Position numbers and translations under genes: made by a program. Positions 6,972-12,739 of a DNA stretch of 12,739 nt are shown one piece after another. The notes under the pieces are model-generated. The model was given only the letters and a program-made list of their open reading frames with translations, did not search any database and was not told the DNA's origin. Source of the stretch: Actinomycetes bacterium. Its GTDB lineage: Bacteria > Actinomycetota > Actinomycetes > Mycobacteriales > Mycobacteriaceae. The stretch is taken from the NCBI GenBank assembly GCA_022600695.1, contig JAHZJY010000302.1:1-12739 (forward strand). Direction: 5' to 3'. How positions within the stretch are numbered: position 1 is the stretch's first letter; each line of letters opens with the position of its first letter.

Positions 6972-6977
6972 GGCCCA

Positions 6978-7871
6978 CTACCGCACCACCAGCACCGGGC
7001 ATTCGGCGTGATGGATCACGTTCTGGCTGACCGAACCGAGAATAGAGTCGGCCAGCGTGCCCCGGCCGCGGCTGCCGACGACCACCAACTGGGCATCCCT
7101 GGACAGCTCGGTGAGCCCCTTGGCCGGACTGATGTCCTGGAACACCTTGGTGACGTGGGCGTTGCGGTAGGTGCGGGCCAACGGTTCGACCAACTCGTCC
7201 ATCTTGCGGCGTTGCTGGGACTGCAACAGATCGAGCAGTTGCCAATCCATGGGCCCCTGGCCGCCGAGGTCGCCCATGCCGACGGCCGCGCCGATCTCCC
7301 ACATGTGCACCACCGTCAGCGGCGCATGCAGCAGGGCGGCGATGCCGAACGCTTCAGCCAGCGCCCGGTTCGAATGTTCGGACTCATCGACCCCGACGAC
7401 GACGGGCAGCGGCTTGCCGGTCCGCCTGGCCAGCGGCGAGCGCCAGACCAGAACGGGACACTGCGCCCGATTCACCACCCGCACGGTGTGCCCGCCCAAC
7501 GCGCGATGGTCCCCCGCGCCGGCGCCCACCGCCATCAACCGGGCTGACTGCGAGGCGTCGGCGAGGACGGTGGCAACCGCACCCTTGACGGCCGCCGTAT
7601 GGATCGTCAGGTCCGGATGCGCCGACCGCACTTCGGTCTCCGCCGCGGCCAGCACCGACTCGCCGTCAGCGCCGCGCTCAGGGTCGGCAGCCGGTCCGGG
7701 GCTGGCGAAATGCCAGTTCAGCTTGGGTAGCGCGTGCAGCAGCGTCAGCGGCAGGGATTGGCGCGCGGCCAGGTCGGCGGCCCACCGGGCACCGCCGAGT
7801 GCGGTGTCCGAGCCGTCGATCCCCACGACGATCCCCGAGACGGTGGCCGACTGATCAGCTGCGGTAGTCAT
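6978..7871 (-). CDS. tandem-domain universal stress protein
   Basis: 297 residues with two USP domains, the common mycobacterial form. Domain 1 spans about 13-144 (GIVVGIDGSD at its start) and domain 2 about 157-297 (VVVGVDESEHS). Domain 2 has an intact ATP loop G-x2-G-x9-G-S (G266, G269, G279, S280). In domain 1 the corresponding stretch, VGAGAGDHRALGGHTV, is shortened and lacks the GS, so it probably binds nucleotide poorly or not at all. Tandem USPs in M. tuberculosis are often controlled by DosR (hypoxia/NO), but no clear DosR box was recognised here. The ATG at 7871 has no ribosome binding site and follows a -10 element by six bases. It is divergent from the lipoprotein gene, with the two promoters interleaved. 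Confidence 0.92.
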   Translation of the reverse strand: MTTAADQSATVSGIVVGIDGSDTALGGARWAADLAARQSLPLTLLHALPKLNWHFASPGPAADPERGADGESVLAAAETEVRSAHPDLTIHTAAVKGAVATVLADASQSARLMAVGAGAGDHRALGGHTVRVVNRAQCPVLVWRSPLARRTGKPLPVVVGVDESEHSNRALAEAFGIAALLHAPLTVVHMWEIGAAVGMGDLGGQGPMDWQLLDLLQSQQRRKMDELVEPLARTYRNAHVTKVFQDISPAKGLTELSRDAQLVVVGSRGRGTLADSILGSVSQNVIHHAECPVLVVR

Positions 7872-7883
7872 ACCTGGACACTA
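7872..7883 (-). promoter_or_regulatory. -10 element for a leaderless universal stress protein transcript
   Basis: On the minus strand TAGTGT (7883-7878) is followed by CCAGGT and then the ATG at 7871, placing the predicted transcription start on the A of the start codon. Its -35 region must lie around 7900-7906, inside the promoter of the divergent lipoprotein gene. Confidence 0.5.
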
Positions 7884-7896
7884 TGCGGCCAGCCAC

Positions 7897-7902
7897 TATC
7901 GT
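7897..7902 (+). promoter_or_regulatory. possible -10 element of the Tat-lipoprotein amidase gene
   Basis: TATCGT lies seven bases before an in-frame GTG at 7910. If used, the in-frame ATG at 7883 would be outside the transcript, supporting the shorter protein. Confidence 0.35.
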
Positions 7903-7909
7903 GGCGCAT

Positions 7910-8686
7910 GTGGGGAACGTGCCAGGCCCGCCGGATGGCGGCGGGAACAGCGTCAGTCGCCGTCGTTTGCTGGCGATCGCCGGCGGTGCCGGACTGGCCT
8001 CAATCGTGGCCGGTTGCTCTGCGGACCTGACCGCGAACTCGACGGCGAGCCCATTGCCGACCCGGCAGCCTATGGCTACTCCGGCCCCCACGGCGATGTC
8101 ATCGGAGGTGATGTTGTGCCGGGACGCCTGGGGGGCCCGACCTGCCCTGCCCGGCGGTCGCGAGCACACGATCGACCGGATGACCATTCACCATTCAGCG
8201 GTGCCACTGCCGGACAACCGGCAGATCATTGCCCGGCTGCAGCAGCATCAGCGGTTCCACCAGGATGACAAGGGCTGGGTCGATATCGCCTACCACGCCG
8301 CGGTCGACCGCGACGGCAACGTCTTCGCGCTGCGCGACACCGCCATCGCCGGTGATACCGCCACCGACTACGACACCACCGGTCACTTCCTCATCCTCTG
8401 CGAGGGCAATTTCGACGACGAGACCATCACCGAGGCGCAACTCGACGGCGCGGCCCTCGTGTGCGCTTGGGCAACAAGGGAATTCGGAATCGGAGTCGAC
8501 ACTTTGGCCGGCCACAGAGATGTCGCCCGTGCGACGAGTTGCCCGGGCACTGGCCTCGAGGCCCATCTCACCTCCGGTGATCTCACCCAGCGGATAAGCG
8601 ATCTGATCGACACCGGATTCGACCTGCAACCACTGTGCGGACCCCCGGCAGACGCCCGGGTCGCCGGTATCGAGGCGGGCCGCTGA
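7910..8686 (+). CDS. Tat-exported lipoprotein, N-acetylmuramoyl-L-alanine amidase / PGRP-like domain
   Basis: 258 residues from the GTG at 7910 (267 if the ATG at 7883 is used). A twin-arginine signal SRRRLLAIAGGAG is followed by a lipobox VAGC with the lipidated Cys36, so the protein should be folded before export and anchored on the outer face of the membrane. A Thr/Pro/Ala-rich linker leads to an amidase_2/PGRP domain. Zinc ligands are His94 in TIHHSA, His202 in AGHRD and Cys211 in TSCPG, with the conserved GWVDIAYHAAVDRDG between. These enzymes cut the amide between MurNAc and the stem peptide; the intact ligands suggest activity. The gene is divergent from the universal stress protein gene, and its end is 139 bases from the tRNA. 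Confidence 0.87.
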   Translation: MGNVPGPPDGGGNSVSRRRLLAIAGGAGLASIVAGCSADLTANSTASPLPTRQPMATPAPTAMSSEVMLCRDAWGARPALPGGREHTIDRMTIHHSAVPLPDNRQIIARLQQHQRFHQDDKGWVDIAYHAAVDRDGNVFALRDTAIAGDTATDYDTTGHFLILCEGNFDDETITEAQLDGAALVCAWATREFGIGVDTLAGHRDVARATSCPGTGLEAHLTSGDLTQRISDLIDTGFDLQPLCGPPADARVAGIEAGR

Positions 8687-8825
8687 GCGGCGAAGGATAA
8701 ATCCCGCCTGTCGGGCATCGCAGTAGGCCTGACGAGCCTTACGTGGACATAGACGATGGCTAAGCGATGAGCCGAGGCGACAAGAGACGTCCCGCCGGGA
8801 AGAAACCGGATTCGTCAGGAACCTG

Positions 8826-8899
8826 TAGGGCGGGCGGGGCTCGAACCCGCGACCAACGGATTATGAGTCCGCGGCTCTAACCAACTGAGCTACCGCCCC
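8826..8899 (-). tRNA. tRNA with CAT anticodon (tRNA-Met, possibly tRNA-Ile2)
   Basis: A complete cloverleaf folds on the minus strand: acceptor arm GGGGCGG pairing with CCGCCCT (first pair G-T), T8-A9, D arm GCTC/GAGC, anticodon arm GCGGA/TCCGT with loop CTCATAA, variable TGGTC, and T arm GCGGG/CCCGC with loop TTCGAGC. The discriminator is A, and CCA is not encoded (the next bases are CAG). Anticodon CAT fits elongator tRNA-Met or, if C34 is converted to lysidine by TilS, tRNA-Ile2 reading AUA. The variable region TTGGTC resembles E. coli tRNA-Ile2 more than elongator Met, so the identity is left open. It is not the initiator: the usual GGG/CCC anticodon stem is absent. Confidence 0.9.
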
Positions 8900-8922
8900 C
8901 TGCACGACCGCTGTGCCCCACG

Positions 8923-8928
8923 AGACTA
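8923..8928 (-). promoter_or_regulatory. possible -10 element of the tRNA gene
   Basis: TAGTCT on the minus strand would start transcription near 8916, about 17 bases before the tRNA 5' end at 8899. The -35 region is GC-rich and unconvincing. Confidence 0.3.
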
Positions 8929-9045
8929 GCGCCCACTTCAGGCGCGGCGACGGGCCGGGACCTTCGGTGCATGACGAGGGGGAACCCGTTGCCTTCCGGG
9001 TACCGCAGGACGTTGATCTCGCCCGGGAAATCCCCCGCGCGACCA

Positions 9046-9483
9046 TCAGCCCAGAAGAGTGTCGGGGGACTTCCAGGTGATTCCGTCGAACCGGCCGAAG
9101 TCGCTGTCGTAACTGACGATCGTCGCCCGATGCTCGAGGGCAAGTGCCGCCAAGTGGCCGTCGTTCACCAGGTTGCCGCCAGTACCGACTCCATGCAAGA
9201 GACCGGCCAGAACATCGCCGTGCCGTGGCGTCGGGTCCACCAGGACCGCACCTGGTGCGCTCAGCCATTCGGTGATCTGCTGCATCGCCCGCGAAATGGT
9301 CAACGGTGACGGGAACAGGCCGACCTTGGTCGTCAGTCGGACGAAAGCCAGTAGCGGCACCCAGGCCAGCCCCACGGTGTCGGAACCAGACAAGGCCGTA
9401 TCCAGCCATCGCCGGCTGGCATGGTGATGTTCGCTGGCCGAGTTGACCGCATAGAGAAGCACGTTGGCATCGACGATCTTCAT
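9046..9483 (-). CDS. vapC: VapC-type PIN-domain ribonuclease toxin
   Basis: 145 residues covering a full PIN domain. VapC toxins are magnesium-dependent RNases that cut tRNA or rRNA and are held inactive by VapB. Visible acidic residues are Asp5 (KIVDANVLLYA), Asp108 (NLVNDGHLAALA) and Asp126/Asp128 (IVSYDSDFGRF). The second acidic position, usually Glu near residue 42-46, is replaced within WVPLLAFVRL; the W..L.AF.R pattern recurs, as I recall, in a mycobacterial VapC group, so this need not mean inactivity. The start ATG overlaps the vapB stop as ATGA, so the two are translationally coupled with antitoxin first. Length and motifs suggest an intact toxin. Confidence 0.9.
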   Translation of the reverse strand: MKIVDANVLLYAVNSASEHHHASRRWLDTALSGSDTVGLAWVPLLAFVRLTTKVGLFPSPLTISRAMQQITEWLSAPGAVLVDPTPRHGDVLAGLLHGVGTGGNLVNDGHLAALALEHRATIVSYDSDFGRFDGITWKSPDTLLG

Positions 9484-9734
9484 ACGCCGCGCCGCTGGCG
9501 GCGAATGAGTTCCTCGTCTTCGAGCTCAGCAGCCAGTTGGAGTGCGCGGTCCAGGTTCACCGTCGCAACCCCGAGATCCGCCGTCCGGGTGCTGAACGGC
9601 GCGGGCGCCGGACGTCCCTGGGCACCGTCCCGGATCGCATCATTGAGGGCGGCCTTGAAGGACAGTCCCCCGTCGCGCATGCGCCGATGAATCACCGCCA
9701 GGGTGTCATCGTCGAGTGTGACGGTGGTGCGCAC
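9480..9734 (-). CDS. vapB: VapB-type ribbon-helix-helix antitoxin
   Basis: 84 residues. The N-terminal MRTTVTLDDDTLAVIHRRM forms the beta strand and first helix of a ribbon-helix-helix DNA-binding domain (about residues 1-45, ending in a helix with FKAALNDAIRDG). The C-terminal part, ending in the Leu/Glu-rich LQLAAELEDEELIRRQRRG, should thread into the VapC active site. VapB neutralises VapC, and the VapBC complex normally represses its own operon. The GTG start at 9734 has no ribosome binding site; a -10 element lies six bases upstream within a palindrome that is the probable operator. The antitoxin may therefore be made from a leaderless mRNA while the toxin depends on coupling. Confidence 0.88.
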   Translation of the reverse strand: MRTTVTLDDDTLAVIHRRMRDGGLSFKAALNDAIRDGAQGRPAPAPFSTRTADLGVATVNLDRALQLAAELEDEELIRRQRRGV

Positions 9735-9746
9735 ATTGACAGCATA
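9735..9746 (-). promoter_or_regulatory. -10 element for a leaderless vapBC transcript
   Basis: On the minus strand TATGCT (9746-9741) is followed by GTCAAT and then the GTG at 9734. The spacing predicts transcription starting at the start codon. The left operator arm covers this -10 element. Confidence 0.55.
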
Positions 9747-9775
9747 ACATCATCGTAATTGATGCCTTGCTGTCA
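9737..9775. promoter_or_regulatory. nested inverted repeat, probable VapBC operator
   Basis: Outer arms TGACAGCA (9737-9744) and TGCTGTCA (9768-9775) are perfect inverted copies. Inner arms CATCA (9748-9752) and TGATG (9760-9764) share the same axis at 9756. Thirteen of the 19 positions on each side are symmetric. The outer arm centres are 31 bases apart, about three helical turns, and one arm covers the vapB -10 element. This suits autoregulation by a ribbon-helix-helix antitoxin complex. Confidence 0.6.
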
Positions 9776-9783
9776 TAGCGCGA

Positions 9784-11157
9784 CTACTGCGCCTGGCTGA
9801 CCGAGGACATGTGGAAGTCCGGGATCCGCAGCGTGGGCATCACCGCCCGGGTGGCCCAGTCGCTCCACTCCCGCGGCAGGGTGGCCTCCGGCAACCCGGC
9901 CTCGGTGGCCCTGCGCAGCAGGTCCAACGGGCTCTCGTTGAACCGGAAGTTGTTGACCGCCGCGGTGATCTCACCGTCCTCGATGAGGTACACCCCGTCA
10001 CGGGTCAGCCCGGTCAGCAGCAAGGTGGTGGGCTCGACGGTGCGGATGTACCAGAACGTGGTCAGCAGCAGTCCGCGTTCTGTCGCGGCCACCATATCGG
10101 CCAAATCCTTTGTCCCGCCCGTCATCAGCAGGTTGTCCGCCGCAACCGCCGGGTCGGTGCCGAACTCGGCCGCCGCCGCCCTCGGGTAGGCCAACGCCGC
10201 GATGGCGCCATCGCGGATCCAGTCGACCCGGCCGATGTCCATTCCGTTGTCGAACACCGACACCCGTTCCGAGCCCACGGCGGTGTGCACGAACGGCGCG
10301 CACTCCAGCCCCGGGGCCAACGGGTCGGAATACAGGGTCAGCCCGAGGTCGGTGAGGCGCTCCCCCACCCGGGTTCCGCCACCGGGTGCCGACAGCGCGG
10401 TGCGACCCTCCTGCGCCCCGCGGCCGTCCATCGACCAGTTGAGATAGATCATCATGTCCGCCACGGTCGAGGGCGGCATCAGCGTCTCGTAGCGCCCGGC
10501 CGGCAGTTCGACGATGCGACGCGACCAATCCAGCCGCATCGACAACTCCGCCAGCATGGCCTCGACCGGGACGTCGGCGAACCATGGTGTGCTCACCCCG
10601 ACCCAGGCGCTGGCATCACCACGTTTGGCGTTGATCTCCACCGATCCGGTGGGCTGGGTGAAGCGGCGGCGAACTCCGGTCGAGGAGGCCAGGAACGTCG
10701 TCTCCACCACGTGGTGGGCGTAACCGTAAAGCCGGTCGGCTCCGCCGAAACCGGCCGACAACGCGCGCGCCACCTCAGCGAACGCCCGGGCCCCGGTGCC
10801 CGGCACCGGATCGGACCAGTCGGCAGACGTGCCGGAGCCGGCAAGCAGTGGCGCGGCGTCCAGTGCCGCCGGCGCGGCGTGGGCGGCTTGCTCGGCGGCG
10901 ACCACCAGATCAACGACGGCATCGGCGGAGACCACGCTGGAGCGCACGGACCCGATGTGGGCGGTATCGCCGGCGCGCACGACCGAGATCACCGCCACGG
11001 AGCGTGCGGTGGACACCCCGTTGGTGGTCATCGAGTTCCCCGCCCAGCGCAGCGCGGCCTCCGCACGTTCGGTGACGATCACGACCGTCTCATCGCAGCG
11101 ACCAGACTGCGCGGCCGCCGCAAGCGCGCGCTCGGCGACATCCTGGGCTGGGATCAT
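9784..11157 (-). CDS. pmbA: TldE/PmbA family protein (non-catalytic partner of TldD)
   Basis: 457 residues, the same length as I recall for M. tuberculosis Rv2314c. TldD and TldE form a heterodimeric zinc protease; in E. coli it trims the leader of microcin B17 and degrades the antitoxin CcdA. This subunit has the TldE fold landmarks (MTTNGVST near 43-50, an acidic FNESPLDLL motif and the ILLTTFWYIRTVEPTT-like strand near the C terminus) but no HExxxH, as expected for the partner that helps shape the catalytic chamber. Its ATG overlaps the tldD stop as ATGA, so the subunits are made in coupled, near-equal amounts. It ends 50 bases before vapB, and read-through into vapBC is possible. Confidence 0.88.
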   Translation of the reverse strand: MIPAQDVAERALAAAAQSGRCDETVVIVTERAEAALRWAGNSMTTNGVSTARSVAVISVVRAGDTAHIGSVRSSVVSADAVVDLVVAAEQAAHAAPAALDAAPLLAGSGTSADWSDPVPGTGARAFAEVARALSAGFGGADRLYGYAHHVVETTFLASSTGVRRRFTQPTGSVEINAKRGDASAWVGVSTPWFADVPVEAMLAELSMRLDWSRRIVELPAGRYETLMPPSTVADMMIYLNWSMDGRGAQEGRTALSAPGGGTRVGERLTDLGLTLYSDPLAPGLECAPFVHTAVGSERVSVFDNGMDIGRVDWIRDGAIAALAYPRAAAAEFGTDPAVAADNLLMTGGTKDLADMVAATERGLLLTTFWYIRTVEPTTLLLTGLTRDGVYLIEDGEITAAVNNFRFNESPLDLLRRATEAGLPEATLPREWSDWATRAVMPTLRIPDFHMSSVSQAQ

Positions 11158-12686
11158 CGTCCCGACTCCTCACGGGTGTTCAGCACGTTGACCCCCCGGA
11201 ACAGTGCCGACGGGCAGCCGTGACTGACCGCGGCCACTTGGCCGGGCTGGGCCTTGCCGCAGTTGAAGGCTCCGCCGAGCCGCCAGGTCGACGGCCCGCC
11301 GACGGCCTCCATCGAGTTCCAGAAGTCGGTGGTGGTGGCCTGGTAGGCGACGTCGCGCAGTTGTCCGTCCAGCCGGCCGTCGCGGATCCGGAAGAATCGC
11401 TGCCCGGTGAACTGGAAGTTGTAGCGCTGCATATCAATCGACCAACTCTTGTCACCCACAATGTATATGCCGTTCTCCACCCGGCTGATCAGGTCGACGG
11501 TGCTCAGGTTGTCGGTGCCGGGCTGCAGCGACACGTTGGGCATGCGCTGGATCGGAACGTGATGAGCCGAGTCGGCATAGGAGCATCCGTTGGAGCGGTC
11601 CAGTCCGAGCTTGCGGGCGAACACCCGGTCCAGCTGGTATCCGACGAAGACACCGTCGCGCACCAAATCCCAGCTCTGGGCGGCCACCCCCTCGGCGTCG
11701 TAGCCGATACTTGCCAGACCGTGATCGACGGTCCGGTCGGCGGTCACCGTCATCACCTCCGAGCCGTACCGCATCCGGCCCAGCTTGTCCGGGGTGGCGA
11801 AAGAGGTTCCGGCATAGGCGGCCTCATATCCGATCGCCCGGTCGTACTCGGTGGCGTGGCCGATCGACTCGTGGATCGTCAGCCACAGGTTGGTGGGGTC
11901 GATGACCAGATCGGTCGGCCCGGCGACGACGCTGGGCGATTTGGTCTTCTCCGCCAGCAGCACCGGCAGCTCCGCCAGTTCCGTGCTCCAACTCCACACC
12001 TCGTCCCCGGCAACGGCCTCCCAGCCGCGGCCGGTCGGCGGCGCGAGGGTCCGCATCGATTCGAAGCCGCCGGAATCGGTGTCCACGGTCACCGCCTCGA
12101 ACGCCGGCATGGTCCGGACCCGCTGTTGGGTTATCGAGGAGCCGAAGGTGTCGGCATAGAACGTCTGCTCCTTGACCGTGTTGACCGTCGCCCCGACGTG
12201 ATCGACGCCACCGCCGTTCCTGCCCCCGGCGAGCAGCCGGCTGGAGTAATCCTCGAGCACGGCGATCTTCTCCCCGGTGGGGATGGTGAACGGGTCGATC
12301 CGGTAGTCCGAGACCCAGGTGGCGTCACGGTAGACCGGCTCGTCGGCCAGTTCGATGCGCTCGGCGTTGAGCGCGGCCAGGGTCACCGCGACCCCCACGG
12401 CATGGCGGGCCGACTCCGCGGCGATATCGGGGGTCAGCCCGGCGTGGGAGGCGAAACCCCAGGTGCCGTCGACGAGCACCCGCACCGCAAGGCCGATATC
12501 GCGGTCGAGCACCGCCGACTCCAGTTCGCCGTCGCGCAGGTGGACGATCTCGGTGGTGATGGCATGCAGGCGCAGGTCGGCGTAGCTGGCCCCGCCCGCC
12601 ATCGCCGCTGACAGGGCGGCGTCGGCGAGGCGGTGGCGAGGCAGTGCCAAGAAGTCCTCGTCGACACCGGCTGTATGAGATCTCAC
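11154..12686 (-). CDS. tldD: TldD family zinc metalloprotease (catalytic subunit)
   Basis: 510 residues, similar to M. tuberculosis Rv2315c (about 505) as I recall. The catalytic motif HESIGH (272-277) is the TldD form H-E-x3-H, and Cys476 in NCGKAQPGQ near the C terminus is the expected third zinc ligand. N-terminal residues 20-110 form the substrate-binding domain. With TldE it should act as a cytoplasmic processive protease that accepts unfolded peptides. Its mycobacterial substrates are unknown; no RiPP precursor or microcin gene is visible nearby. The GTG at 12686 is chosen because TACGGT lies six bases upstream and no ribosome binding site is present. First gene of the tldD-tldE operon. 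Confidence 0.92.
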   Translation of the reverse strand: MRSHTAGVDEDFLALPRHRLADAALSAAMAGGASYADLRLHAITTEIVHLRDGELESAVLDRDIGLAVRVLVDGTWGFASHAGLTPDIAAESARHAVGVAVTLAALNAERIELADEPVYRDATWVSDYRIDPFTIPTGEKIAVLEDYSSRLLAGGRNGGGVDHVGATVNTVKEQTFYADTFGSSITQQRVRTMPAFEAVTVDTDSGGFESMRTLAPPTGRGWEAVAGDEVWSWSTELAELPVLLAEKTKSPSVVAGPTDLVIDPTNLWLTIHESIGHATEYDRAIGYEAAYAGTSFATPDKLGRMRYGSEVMTVTADRTVDHGLASIGYDAEGVAAQSWDLVRDGVFVGYQLDRVFARKLGLDRSNGCSYADSAHHVPIQRMPNVSLQPGTDNLSTVDLISRVENGIYIVGDKSWSIDMQRYNFQFTGQRFFRIRDGRLDGQLRDVAYQATTTDFWNSMEAVGGPSTWRLGGAFNCGKAQPGQVAAVSHGCPSALFRGVNVLNTREESGR

Positions 12687-12698
12687 CGCACCACCGTA
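12687..12698 (-). promoter_or_regulatory. -10 element for a leaderless tldD-tldE transcript
   Basis: On the minus strand TACGGT (12698-12693) is followed by GGTGCG and then the GTG start at 12686, the same hexamer and spacing as at phoU. Confidence 0.5.
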
Positions 12699-12720
12699 GC
12701 CGGGGGCTTTAATTACTGTC

Positions 12721-12739
12721 GTGAACCGGCGGCGTGCGC
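12721..12739 (+). CDS. possible start of a divergent gene (partial, perhaps uspA)
   Basis: A GTG at 12721 opens MNRRRA before the window ends. An AT-rich TTTAAT hexamer seven bases upstream could be its -10 element. In M. tuberculosis the gene divergent from the tldD homologue is, as I recall, uspA (sugar ABC permease), which begins with an Arg-rich stretch. Six codons are too few to identify it. Confidence 0.25.

Noticed and set aside
8767-8875. Short plus-strand ORF starting MSRGDKRRPAGKK in the gap before the tRNA
   Set aside because: It runs through the antisense of the tRNA, has no clear ribosome binding site and shows no domain; the gap 8687-8825 otherwise holds only weak hairpins.
8826-8899. 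tRNA as an integration site for a genomic island
   Set aside because: No integrase and no direct repeat of the tRNA 3' end was seen in the window.
9048-9483. VapC inactivated by loss of the second acidic residue
   Set aside because: The W..L.AF.R replacement appears, as I recall, in other mycobacterial VapC toxins; the remaining acidic residues and full length argue for an active enzyme.
9811-12611. Two long plus-strand open frames (about 470 and 463 codons) opposite tldE and tldD
   Set aside because: They mirror the real genes codon for codon in a GC-rich genome, their translations are Arg/Gly/His-rich without domains, and tldD/tldE have clear catalytic and family motifs.

Overview
The window reads as chromosomal DNA of a mycobacterium, most likely a fast-growing environmental type (Mycolicibacterium-like). 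It is GC-rich, several proteins closely resemble M. tuberculosis families as I recall them (PhoU/PhoY2, tandem universal stress proteins, F420-type Ddn-like proteins, TldD/TldE resembling Rv2315c/Rv2314c), and many start codons sit exactly where a transcript would begin, which is typical of mycobacteria. No database search was run; names rest on motifs and remembered family sequences.

Layout: (1) 1-218, the lysine/alanine/proline-rich tail of a plus-strand protein that begins outside the window. (2) 262-2111, divergent phoU (minus) and a PhaC-like alpha/beta hydrolase (plus). (3) 2139-4941, a minus-strand two-gene operon: an amidase-signature enzyme followed by an agmatine-deiminase-family enzyme, a plausible guanidine/carbamoyl catabolic or polyamine pair. 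(4) 5132-6457, minus strand: a BASS-type transporter, then a small secreted protein with a collagen-like Gly-Pro-Val tail. (5) 6591-7871, a short Ddn-like protein convergent with a tandem universal stress protein. (6) 7910-8686, a Tat-exported lipoprotein of the zinc amidase/PGRP family, divergent from the stress protein. (7) 8826-8899, a tRNA with anticodon CAT. (8) 9046-9734, a vapBC toxin-antitoxin operon with a clear dyad at its promoter. (9) 9784-12686, a tldD-tldE (pmbA) operon. The last 19 bases may open a divergent gene, perhaps uspA by M. tuberculosis synteny.

No CRISPR array, insertion sequence or phage gene was seen, and no gene-free stretch exceeds 300 bases. There is no obviously new multi-gene defence or biosynthetic system. 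The points most worth a second look are: the amidase/deiminase operon as a possible substitute for AguA-AguB; the amidase's altered nucleophile loop; the nested palindrome over the vapB promoter; the repeated TAnnnT-N6-start architecture at five promoters; the collagen-like secreted protein; and a possible 18-codon leaderless ORF at 5071-5127.
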